Program-made: the position numbers and the translations under genes
Shown here: in pieces, positions 13,195 through 18,947 of the stretch
Layout: the number at the start of each line of letters is the position of its first letter
Position numbering within the stretch: position 1 is the stretch's first letter
The notes under the pieces: model-generated
What the model was told of the DNA's origin: nothing
The model's input: only the letters and a program-made list of their open reading frames with translations
Database searches by the model: none
DNA from: Pseudanabaena sp. UBA1465
GTDB lineage: Bacteria > Cyanobacteriota > Cyanobacteriia > Pseudanabaenales > Pseudanabaenaceae
DNA length: 18,947 nt
Direction of reading: 5' to 3'
NCBI GenBank assembly: GCA_002325645.1
Contig: DCSN01000210.1
Span: 1 to 18,947 of the forward strand

Positions 13195-13821
13195 ATGCAA
13201 CTATTTACCATCGGTCATACCAACCATAATATTCAAACCTTCATTGAGTTTCTACAGAAGCATAATGTCACGGCTCTGGCGGATGTAAGATCGCGTCCCT
13301 ATACCCGCTACTTGCCAGACTATTGCCAAGCACAACTAAAAGATCATCTAGAAGCCAATAAAATCCGTTATGTATTTCTAGGACAAGAGCTAGGTGCAAG
13401 ACCCGAAGATCAAAGTTGTTATGTAGAAGGTAAGGCGATTTATGAAAAAATTGCGGCTACAGATTTATTTACCGATGGCATTAGGCGCATTTTGAAAGGT
13501 ATCAAGAGTCGTCATAAAATCGCGTTGATGTGTGCTGAAAAAGACCCTATGACCTGCCACCGCGCAATTTTGATTTGCCCTCAACTTAAAGAATATGACT
13601 TGAACATTCAACATATTAAGCCTGATGGTTCATTAGAATCTCATGCAGAACTAGAAGATCGTTTATTGATTAAACATGGATTTAAAGGAGTCATCCAGAC
13701 ATCTTTATTTGAAATGTCGCCTCACAGGGATCTAGATCATGAAGATCAACTTATGGAAGCATATAGAAAGCAGGGTGAAGAAATTGCCTATGTAGAAACT
13801 AAAGGAGAAGTTTATGCCTAA
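13195..13821 (+). CDS. DUF488 family protein (first of two)
   Basis: 208 residues. The family start LFTIGHTNHNIQTFIEFL, the ADVRSRPYTRY motif (D30, R32, R34) and MCAEKDPMTCHRAIL (C113, C121, H122, R123) are all present, together the presumed active site of DUF488. The C-terminal ~70 residues, rich in acidic residues (HRDLDHEDQLMEAY), extend beyond the core. DUF488 proteins are widespread, of unsettled function, and recur in predicted defence islands. It overlaps the next gene by 8 bases. No clear ribosome site before ATG 13195. Confidence 0.85.
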   Translation: MQLFTIGHTNHNIQTFIEFLQKHNVTALADVRSRPYTRYLPDYCQAQLKDHLEANKIRYVFLGQELGARPEDQSCYVEGKAIYEKIAATDLFTDGIRRILKGIKSRHKIALMCAEKDPMTCHRAILICPQLKEYDLNIQHIKPDGSLESHAELEDRLLIKHGFKGVIQTSLFEMSPHRDLDHEDQLMEAYRKQGEEIAYVETKGEVYA

Positions 13822-14260
13822 TTCGATTCAACTATTTACAATTGGCTTTACTCAAAAAAGTGCTGAACAATTTTTTGATACCTTGATCAAGTCTGGTGTA
13901 AAAACAGTCATAGATACAAGGCTAAACAATGTATCTCAGTTGGCAGGATTTACCAAGAAAAATGATTTAAAATATTTTCTTAAACAAGTTGGGGGGATTG
14001 ATTATGTGCATATTCTTGATTTAGCGCCAACTAAAGACATTTTGGATGAGTACAAAAAAGACAAAGGCGATTGGGGGGTATATGAGGAGAAGTTTCTCAA
14101 ACTGATCTCAGAACGTCAAATTGAAAAGCAAGTTACGCCCGAATTAATTAATCATGGTTGTTTGCTGTGTAGCGAAGTCAAGCCCCACAATTGCCATCGC
14201 CGACTCGTGGCTGAATATCTACAAAACAGTTGGGGAAATGTTGATATTAAGCATCTGTAA
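13814..14260 (+). CDS. DUF488 family protein (second, short)
   Basis: 148 residues. IQLFTIGFTQKSAEQFFDTL, VIDTRLNN (D34, R36) and CLLCSEVKPHNCHRRLVAEY (C119, C127, H128, R129, plus an extra C116) match the DUF488 core. It is clearly diverged from its neighbour, so this is not a recent tandem copy; the pair may form a heterodimer. AAAGGAG, 6 bases before ATG 13814, is a strong ribosome site placed inside the upstream gene. Confidence 0.85.
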   Translation: MPNSIQLFTIGFTQKSAEQFFDTLIKSGVKTVIDTRLNNVSQLAGFTKKNDLKYFLKQVGGIDYVHILDLAPTKDILDEYKKDKGDWGVYEEKFLKLISERQIEKQVTPELINHGCLLCSEVKPHNCHRRLVAEYLQNSWGNVDIKHL

Positions 14261-14277
14261 TAGAAAATCAAAAAGTG

Positions 14278-15117
14278 ATGACAGAAATAGTTTGTTTAGC
14301 CAATTCTCGTAAGCACAATAATAAATGTGTTGCAGGGCTGAATCTGAAAACAGGTCAATGGATTCGACCAGTTACAAACACCGAAGATGGGGCAGTTCCT
14401 AATTATTTAACCTTAATCAATGGAAGACCTTTGCAGATTTTAGATCTAGTTGATATTCCATTAAATGAGAAGGAACGGGGAAAGGGGTATGAATCAGAAA
14501 ACCGATTAATTCGATCAGGAGAATGGAAAATTACGGGACAAGCTCAATCATCTGATCTGCTTAAGTTTCGAGAGTCAGAGTTATTACATTTTGAAGAAGA
14601 TGAGTGGCTACAGGCTGTTCCCTATGAATATCTGCGATCGCTGCCTAGAAATAAATGCCGCACTTTGCAAATCGTGCAAACTGATGAGTTTCAAGTTAAA
14701 CAGAAAGAGTTGGGTAAATGGCGAGGGATTCTACCTATAGGTAATAGTGATGAAGTTCTAAATGCCAGCATTACTGACCCAAAATTTTGTAGATTGCTTG
14801 ATAATGGTCATCATATCAATCCAAATTGCTTACTGATCATCAGCTTTAGCCAACCTTTCCAAAAAGCAGAAGATACTGAACTAATGTGCTATCGACTAAT
14901 TGCGGGCATAATTGAGCTAACGGGCGATGAATTTTGTCCGATCGCGGAATTAATTATTGAGATCGATCAAGAAATCGCAAGGGTTGGTTGGTCAAAGGAG
15001 GAAAGTATTGCATATCTACTGCATAATTTCCAGAAGCGATCGCGCACATTAATGAATTTAGAAGAATTACAGCAATTCCTATCTTATCTCCGCAAATTGC
15101 CAGATCATGATGTGTGA
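14278..15117 (+). CDS. Dual OB-domain (DuOB)-like protein
   Basis: 279 residues from ATG 14278, with GTG 14275 an alternative start. The N-terminal EIVCLANSRKHNNKCVAGL followed by LKTGQWIRPV is typical of the dual OB-containing family, which often sits with DUF488 genes. A second beta-rich segment (GKWRGILPIGNSDEV, NCLLIISFSQPFQ) would be the other OB fold. OB folds bind nucleic acid or nucleotides, so it may be a sensor or substrate-recruiting part of the DUF488 operon. Conserved C24 and C4 are seen. The gap from DUF488-2 is 17 bases, so it is the third gene of one operon. The stop is 1 base from the next HIP1. Confidence 0.75.
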   Translation: MTEIVCLANSRKHNNKCVAGLNLKTGQWIRPVTNTEDGAVPNYLTLINGRPLQILDLVDIPLNEKERGKGYESENRLIRSGEWKITGQAQSSDLLKFRESELLHFEEDEWLQAVPYEYLRSLPRNKCRTLQIVQTDEFQVKQKELGKWRGILPIGNSDEVLNASITDPKFCRLLDNGHHINPNCLLIISFSQPFQKAEDTELMCYRLIAGIIELTGDEFCPIAELIIEIDQEIARVGWSKEESIAYLLHNFQKRSRTLMNLEELQQFLSYLRKLPDHDV

Positions 15118-15118
15118 A

Positions 15119-15291
15119 GCGATCGCTTGTTAGTGCAAAGTATGGATATTTTAGGCGATCGCTTTTTGATTGAGATTAGAGGCGATCGCTGTTTGGTGTT
15201 GTTGGTTTGTTGAGGGGCGATCGCTTGTTCATGAAAGTGGGGATATTTGAGGCGATCGCTGTTGAACTTATGAGAACAACCTAGCGATCGC
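15119..15291 (+). repeat. HIP1 composite repeat array, locus 9 (A-B-C-A)
   Basis: HIP1 sites at 15119, 15155, 15182, 15217, 15252 and 15284; the first three spacings are 36, 27 and 35, as in locus 1. After the last A there is the first few bases of C (TGTTGAA), then unrelated sequence to the HIP1 at 15284, which is the 3' end of the minus-strand PIN gene. Confidence 0.93.
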
Positions 15292-15709
15292 TCGAAAAGA
15301 GAATTGTCAAACCCTCCTGAGTAAAATGATGATCATGAGTTAATATGCGACTAATTCCCATTTGCTTCATCGTTACCATCGAAATACAATCCGTAAGACT
15401 ATACCCCTTATCTAATCTTTGCCCATATAAATCTAATCCACCCAAAAACGTTACATGAGACTGAGATAACACAGTCACCTTTTCTGAATCCGCATTGAGC
15501 AATTGCCGAACTGTATTTACTACCCGTTCCCGCAATTTTACGCCTCCATGAGACAAAAAATTGAGAACTTCACTCAGCACTTCATCAGTTGTAATAATTT
15601 TTGCCTTACCGAGTTTTGCCGTAATCGCGATCGCTTGATTATGGAAAGTATCGCGAGGACTGAGTAATGCCACCCAATAGAAAGTATCAGCAAAAATTAT
15701 CTCAGTCAT
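15281..15709 (-). CDS. VapC-like PIN toxin
   Basis: 142 residues. The PIN acidic set is complete: D8 (FADTFYW), E43/E47 (TDEVLSEVLN), D107 (SLTDCISM) and D126 (LTHDHHF). PIN toxins cleave tRNA or rRNA with Mg2+. The gene is coupled to the antitoxin by a 4-base overlap. The last residues SSDR plus stop TAG are encoded by the HIP1 at 15284-15291 and its flank, so the present C-terminus was set by the repeat. Confidence 0.88.
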   Translation of the reverse strand: MTEIIFADTFYWVALLSPRDTFHNQAIAITAKLGKAKIITTDEVLSEVLNFLSHGGVKLRERVVNTVRQLLNADSEKVTVLSQSHVTFLGGLDLYGQRLDKGYSLTDCISMVTMKQMGISRILTHDHHFTQEGLTILFSSDR

Positions 15710-15996
15710 ACTTGAGTATTGTAGAGGTAGCGATCGTGATTTTCTGCACCATCAGTCGGTAAACATTCCAAATCTTCATTGGATAAACCATCAGTAAAGG
15801 ATGAAGCAATCCCCAGCAAAAACGAACCTGTATCTTCAATCTCAGGTAAACTTGAACTCGTCAAAGATAGCTTTTGATTTGTATTTAGTCTCCATTCCAA
15901 AAAACTAACAAAATCTAAAACCTCTAATAAAATAGGTTCAGATAAAGATTCTAAATGTTCAATCTTGTCTAAAATAATCTCTTTCACAGCGTTCAT
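15706..15996 (-). CDS. DUF2281-like antitoxin
   Basis: 96 residues. The N-terminal helix pair EIILDKIEHLESLSEPILLE then VLDFVSFLEWRL is the DUF2281 pattern, and the tail GAENHDRYLY is the toxin-binding end. The same ENHDRYL tail ends the unrelated ribbon-helix-helix VapB at 12402. The first gene of the pair with the PIN toxin, so it would be made first and repress the operon. Confidence 0.82.
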   Translation of the reverse strand: MNAVKEIILDKIEHLESLSEPILLEVLDFVSFLEWRLNTNQKLSLTSSSLPEIEDTGSFLLGIASSFTDGLSNEDLECLPTDGAENHDRYLYNTQV

Positions 15997-16070
15997 ATAC
16001 TAAGCCTTATATCGACATATTCACATTTTACTTGCCATTGCTTAAATTAAGCATAGCTGATGTAATTTTC

Positions 16071-16255
16071 TTTTGATGTTGTTGATTGTGTTGGAGGCGA
16101 TCGCTCGTGTGGTGGGAGTGTGGATATTTTAGGTGATCGCTTGTGGGATGGAAGTATGGATGAAGTATGGATATTTGAGGCGATCGCTATTTGATGTTTT
16201 TGGTTTGTTGGGGCGATCGATTGTTCGCGAAAGTGTGGATATTTTAGGCGATCGC
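16071..16255 (+). repeat. HIP1 composite repeat array, locus 10 (C-A-A'-C-A)
   Basis: The most diverged array: a C tail, A ending in GTGATCGC, an A-like unit with a small internal duplication (GTATGGAT twice), C, HIP1 changed to GCGATCGA, and a last A. With 15997-16070 (AT-rich, probably the upstream region of the antitoxin gene) this begins the gene-free stretch 15997-16620. Confidence 0.88.
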
Positions 16256-16260
16256 TGCTC

Positions 16261-16458
16261 ACATTCAGCAGGTGTTTTTTGAGACTCAGTATTTATTGAG
16301 AAAACCTTTATGAACCATTTTGAGGTTTTCTCCTTTTTTGAGACTCATGATGAGACTATCTTATTAATATTAGTTCAACTTGCTATTGAGAATAGGAGCG
16401 CTGAAACCCTCACTCTTTCGTTGTAAATATTTTTTTGCCCAAAAGACCTGCTGAGTGT
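16261..16458. mobile_element. Possible MITE-like element with terminal inverted repeats
   Basis: The ends match as inverted repeats in 16 of 18 positions: ACATTCAGCAGGTGTTTT from 16261 and, on the other strand from 16458, ACACTCAGCAGGTCTTTT. Inside are a direct repeat TTTTTTGAGACTCA (16275-16288 and 16334-16347) and a hairpin (16298-16332). No transposase reading frame fits in 198 bp. No convincing target duplication is seen, only GCTC on the left and again 2 bases outside the right end. It lies directly against repeat locus 10. The family is not recognised. Confidence 0.55.
16298..16339 (+). terminator. Hairpin with T-run inside the MITE-like element
   Basis: A perfect 10-bp stem (GAGAAAACCT, 16298-16307, with AGGTTTTCTC, 16323-16332), a 15-base loop and then CTTTTTT. 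Terminator-like, yet no + strand gene precedes it; it may be internal structure of the element or left over from a lost gene. Confidence 0.5.
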
Positions 16459-16494
16459 AGGCTCTACAGTAAACTTTGCGTTTCAACGCGACCT

Positions 16495-16590
16495 ATGGAC
16501 TTTGCATATCAATACGCATGGCTGATTCCCTTGCTGCCACTCGCCGCAGCACTGAAAGGACTGATTGCCTATTCCCATCATCAAAAATGC
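16495..16590 (+). pseudogene. ndhF: Possible 5' remnant of ndhF (NAD(P)H dehydrogenase subunit 5)
   Basis: ATG 16495 begins MDFAYQYAWLIPLLPLAAA, very like the N-terminus of cyanobacterial NdhF (first membrane segment; typically YQYAWLIPxLPL). Within ~25 codons the hydrophobic pattern fails (KGLIAYSHHQKCKKRS), and the frame runs into the 3' end of the minus-strand gene at 16621. The rest of ndhF is absent. It seems to be the stub of a partly deleted or duplicated gene. The call rests on remembered NdhF sequences and a short match. Confidence 0.5.
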
Positions 16591-16620
16591 AAAAAGCGAT
16601 CGCCTATCATTCAACCCAAA

Positions 16621-17232
16621 TCACCAAACACGCCTTTTCAAATTTTGACTATTGGCAATAATCACGGAATCTCCCGCAGGTTGAATTAGATAGAGTCCTT
16701 CTTGGGTAGCATATTCATTGACTTGCTCATCAATTCTGATTCCTGCTACGGCTCCATAAACTTTATAGTTTTGAAATCTGGTAAAGACTTCTTTAAATTT
16801 TCCTAATACTTCCAAAAAATGCTTCACATTCTGAATTTCTAAGTCTGACTTGACTTCGATCGCCACGATTTCAGTAAGACTTTCCACCCAAATATCTATT
16901 TCTATCGAGTCGCGATCGTTATTCCTTTGGACGCAAAGGGCTGTGTACTTTACGTCTATGCCATGCTCTTTAAAGATTCTCGCGGCGGCAGGTTTGATCT
17001 TGTTCTCGACAAATTCTGCCCAAGGGCTGGTTAATTCCCCGAATCGTTTATTGTTTTGATCGATTTGCTTGTTGGTTTGTTCAATTTGTGCAATTTGTTT
17101 ATTTGTTTGCTCAATGATTTTGCGAAGTTCTGCCATTTCTAGCTCTGCTTTGCGTTGATATTCCTTGCGTTGCTGTTCGCTTTCGCGGAAAAGGGCAAAG
17201 ATGTCGTCTAGGGTGACAGTGTTTTCATTCAT
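16621..17232 (-). CDS. Coiled-coil PD-(D/E)XK nuclease-like protein (DUF3782-like), second copy
   Basis: 203 residues, homologous to the 8165-8722 protein over the full length (start TLDDIFALFRESEQQ; core FVENKIKPAAARIFKEHGID; end YGAVAGIRI, YATQEGLYLIQPAGDS). The likely nuclease core is E111-I-D113 and E126-V-K128. The N-terminal coiled coil is longer and contains a repeated 10-residue unit with QTNKQI at 42-47 and 52-57. It stands alone here, without the small protein and S1 gene that follow the other copy. Confidence 0.8.
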   Translation of the reverse strand: MNENTVTLDDIFALFRESEQQRKEYQRKAELEMAELRKIIEQTNKQIAQIEQTNKQIDQNNKRFGELTSPWAEFVENKIKPAAARIFKEHGIDVKYTALCVQRNNDRDSIEIDIWVESLTEIVAIEVKSDLEIQNVKHFLEVLGKFKEVFTRFQNYKVYGAVAGIRIDEQVNEYATQEGLYLIQPAGDSVIIANSQNLKRRVW

Positions 17233-17304
17233 GGCAATTTAAGTGGATTTAATGCAGTGTAACTATTCTAGCGGTTTAGATAAAATTGTTAGATCGCTAA
17301 TTCA

Positions 17305-17691
17305 TTACCAAACTACGGAACAGTCATAATTTTTGAACACTGAATCTCGACTAATTAGGGTTGCCTTCTCAACTTTAGATTGAGCTATAAGCAGCCGATC
17401 AAAGGGATCTTTATGGTGCATTGGCAAATTCCTTAGCTCTAGAATGTGGATAAATTCTACAGGTATCAAATTAAGGCTATTTCTTTCTTGCTGAATCTTT
17501 AGCATGAGTTCCAGATCGTCTCTGAGCGTCAGCTTTCCTAACTGAGTTTTGATTTGCATTTCCCATAGACTGACTACGCTGAGAAGTAATTCATGGTTAG
17601 AATTTTGCAGTAATGCTAGGGTATCCGTAGGAATACGCTGTGGTTCGCTATGCCACCACATAAAAGTATGGGTGTCCATTAATAATTTCAT
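17305..17691 (-). CDS. VapC-like PIN toxin
   Basis: 128 residues from ATG 17691, which makes an ATGA overlap with the antitoxin; an in-frame ATG at 17706 is less likely. The PIN acids are present: D6 (LLMDTHTFMWW), E44 (SLWEMQIK), D95/D98 (HHKDPFDRLLIAQ) and D116 (LISRDSVF). LSVVSLWEMQIK and LPMHHKDPFDRLL mark the subfamily common in cyanobacteria and paired with DUF2281-like antitoxins. Confidence 0.9.
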   Translation of the reverse strand: MKLLMDTHTFMWWHSEPQRIPTDTLALLQNSNHELLLSVVSLWEMQIKTQLGKLTLRDDLELMLKIQQERNSLNLIPVEFIHILELRNLPMHHKDPFDRLLIAQSKVEKATLISRDSVFKNYDCSVVW

Positions 17692-17912
17692 GTTTCTCCA
17701 AGCCAAAATTCATCGGGCAGTGAATCGTCAAAGTCATCGGCAAATATACAAGAACCCAATCCGAGTCCTGGCTGGCGTGGCTCTTTGTACGATATAGATT
17801 GAGGTTGCTGGTTAATCTTTATTTCTACCCATTGCATTAATTGGGTGGCTAGTTGGATTTGCTCTTGAAGGGCTAAATTTTTTGCTTCGGTTAAGAGATC
17901 TTTCAATGTCAT
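17688..17912 (-). CDS. Small antitoxin (DUF2281-like)
   Basis: 74 residues: an amphipathic N-terminus (LKDLLTEAKNLALQEQIQLA) and an acidic, proline-containing tail (ADDFDDSLPDEFWLGET) of the kind that binds PIN toxins. It is the first gene of the pair. A family match is weaker than for the antitoxin at 15706-15996. Confidence 0.78.
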   Translation of the reverse strand: MTLKDLLTEAKNLALQEQIQLATQLMQWVEIKINQQPQSISYKEPRQPGLGLGSCIFADDFDDSLPDEFWLGET

Positions 17913-17987
17913 ATTATTGTTTTCCCATCAAGATGTCATGCAACTCTCTCCCTGATTTTAGCGCGATCGCTCCTGATTTACTAAAAA

Positions 17988-18040
17988 TGAATTACAAAAC
18001 AGCGATCGCCTTTACACACATTACAAAACAGCGATCGCCT
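17988..18040 (+). repeat. Direct repeat with HIP1
   Basis: ATTACAAAACAGCGATCGCC occurs twice, starting near 17990 and 18020, separated by about 10 bases. It is unrelated to the A/B/C spacers. The second copy forms the left arm of the hairpin at 18030-18067. Confidence 0.8.
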
Positions 18041-18067
18041 ATTAATCAAGATCAATAGGCGATCGCT
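18030..18067 (-). terminator. HIP1-based hairpin, likely terminator of the VWD gene
   Basis: A perfect 14-bp inverted repeat (AGCGATCGCCTATT, 18030-18043, with its complement at 18054-18067) has a 10-base loop; outer ATTACA/TGTAAT adds further pairing. On the minus strand it starts 15 bases after the stop at 18083 and is followed by TGTTTTGT. The T-run is short, so termination is probable, not certain. Confidence 0.6.
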
Positions 18068-18082
18068 TGTAATCATCTCATC

Positions 18083-18947
18083 CTAAAAAGGTAATCCAGG
18101 GATGCTAACTGGAAGCTTAGGCAATGGGATGGCATTGGGGACTAATTGGTTGATCGTATTGACGATCTCTAGGGCTTGGGATGCGGTTTCGGCAAAGCCT
18201 GAGTCGCCTGTAAAGCCAACATCAAAGATACAACCTTCCAATTGTTCGGGGTTTACGTTTGCTTGCTGACAGGCGGCGGTGGCGGTCTGTACTTGGGCGG
18301 GGGAGAGCATGGATAGGGTTCGGTAGCTGGATGGGAATCCGCGATCGGTGAAGGTGTCGGTAGTATGTCCAGATTTGTAGTCAAATAGGGAGTCTGCCTG
18401 ACTAATGCGCCAACTATTGCCAAATTCTTTGTATAGCTGATCGAAGACGATATTTTCGACTTTGCTCACTAATCCTGCAATTCTGCCAACCCCTGGGATA
18501 AAACTACTGGCAGTTTGAGCAATTTGTCCGTAGGTTGATTGGGTTTCAATAACTTGTCCACTGCGGGTTTGGAGGTCGTCTTTGGGGTTGCCGTTGGAGT
18601 TGCCTAATAATCCAAGATAGCGCCCTGCAATGTCTGGTACGGAAGGATTGACATCCATGTAAGAGAGGTTATTACGGGATGTTTTTCTGACGGAAACGAC
18701 TTCGCCTGATGTGATCTGGATCATGTAACTGCCTTGTCCTTGTTGGGCGATGATAGTGCCGTTGGGTAATGTGCCGCCCTGTGCGGGGTATGGTCTACCA
18801 TCGACTCGAATCGGTGTGCTGTTGTCGCTGTCGGGTAGGCTCTGTCCATAGATGGCGATGCGGCTGTTGCCTGATTTGATGGCTACGGCGGAGTTAAGGG
18901 AAAGTTGCGCTCCAGGGACGGGGCTTTGGCGGACTTGGACTTCAAAG
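18083..18947 (-). CDS. Von Willebrand type D (VWD) domain protein, C-terminal part, 5' end outside window
   Basis: The frame is open to the right edge, so the gene starts beyond it; ~287 residues are visible, and the ATG at 18722-18724 is internal. At the edge, FEVQVRQSPVPGAQLSLNS and AIKSGNSRIAIYG give the first strands of a VWD domain; then GRYLGLLGNSNGNPKDDL, FGNSWRISQADSLFDY and GCIFDVGFTGDSGFA follow the usual VWD order. The C-terminus is proline-rich (AIPLPKLPVSIPGLPF). VWD proteins in cyanobacteria are usually large, secreted or cell-surface proteins; location cannot be read from this part. The gene is richer in GC than the archipelago and probably marks its right boundary. Confidence 0.82.
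   Translation of the reverse strand, partial: FEVQVRQSPVPGAQLSLNSAVAIKSGNSRIAIYGQSLPDSDNSTPIRVDGRPYPAQGGTLPNGTIIAQQGQGSYMIQITSGEVVSVRKTSRNNLSYMDVNPSVPDIAGRYLGLLGNSNGNPKDDLQTRSGQVIETQSTYGQIAQTASSFIPGVGRIAGLVSKVENIVFDQLYKEFGNSWRISQADSLFDYKSGHTTDTFTDRGFPSSYRTLSMLSPAQVQTATAACQQANVNPEQLEGCIFDVGFTGDSGFAETASQALEIVNTINQLVPNAIPLPKLPVSIPGLPF

Noticed and set aside
3540..16255. Integron cassette array with attC sites
   Set aside because: The cassette-like layout is suggestive, but there is no integrase gene and the A/B/C units lack the paired inverted boxes of attC; all pairing potential is in HIP1.
16047..16262. 71-codon reading frame on the - strand
   Set aside because: It is the reverse translation of repeat locus 10, with low-complexity residues only.
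16435..16689. 84-codon gene covering the ndhF-like start
   Set aside because: Only ~20 codons resemble NdhF; the frame then runs antisense into the 16621-17232 gene and has no coherent domain.

Overview
The window looks like a cyanobacterial chromosome. It is saturated with the HIP1 octamer GCGATCGC, carries the C-terminal part of glutamate synthase at the left edge and a cyanobacterial-style von Willebrand type D secreted protein at the right edge, and has antitoxin types (YefM, DUF2281-like, DUF433, BrnA) that are common in cyanobacteria. The moderate to low GC would suit a Pseudanabaena-like lineage, but that placement is a guess. No tRNA, rRNA, CRISPR array or intact transposase gene was seen.

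Layout: (1) 1-983, end of gltB and its terminator. (2) 1053-3442, an AT-rich pair of convergent genes: a GHKL ATPase fused to a PD-(D/E)XK nuclease, and an unknown protein. (3) 3540-8092, a chain of small two-gene modules (HepT/MntA, a chimeric YefM-like antitoxin with YoeB, a small protein with an HNH nuclease, DUF433/DUF5615, BrnT/BrnA), each separated by an array of HIP1-punctuated repeats. (4) 8165-11443, a three-gene operon (PD-(D/E)XK nuclease-like, unknown, S1-fold) and a divergent TcmP-like / radical SAM pair. (5) 11572-15117, a second small-protein/HNH pair, a VapB with a VapC broken by one stop codon, and a DUF488-DUF488-dual-OB operon. (6) 15281-17912, two antitoxin/PIN pairs around a MITE-like element, a possible ndhF remnant and a second PD-(D/E)XK-like gene. 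(7) 18030-18947, a hairpin and a partial VWD-domain gene.

The most unusual feature is the repeat. At ten places (plus one fragment) between the gene modules lies the same composite array built from three different spacers, here called A, B and C, each bounded by HIP1 octamers, in the cyclic order A-B-C with a full period of 98 bp. All copies point the same way on the + strand whatever the direction of the genes beside them. The spacers are almost free of cytosine on that strand. The arrays sit at gene 3' ends so tightly that they often supply the stop codon. They appear to act as seams of a cassette-like toxin-antitoxin and defence archipelago. Signs of reassortment at these seams include a truncated antitoxin copy, a chimeric antitoxin with two tandem HIP1 sites at its joint, and an MntA tail translated from the repeat.

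Functionally, nearly every gene between the two edges belongs to a toxin-antitoxin, nuclease or putative conflict family. The DUF488-DUF488-dual-OB operon, the TcmP/radical SAM pair and the GHKL-nuclease gene are the best candidates for less-described defence or nucleic-acid-modifying systems.
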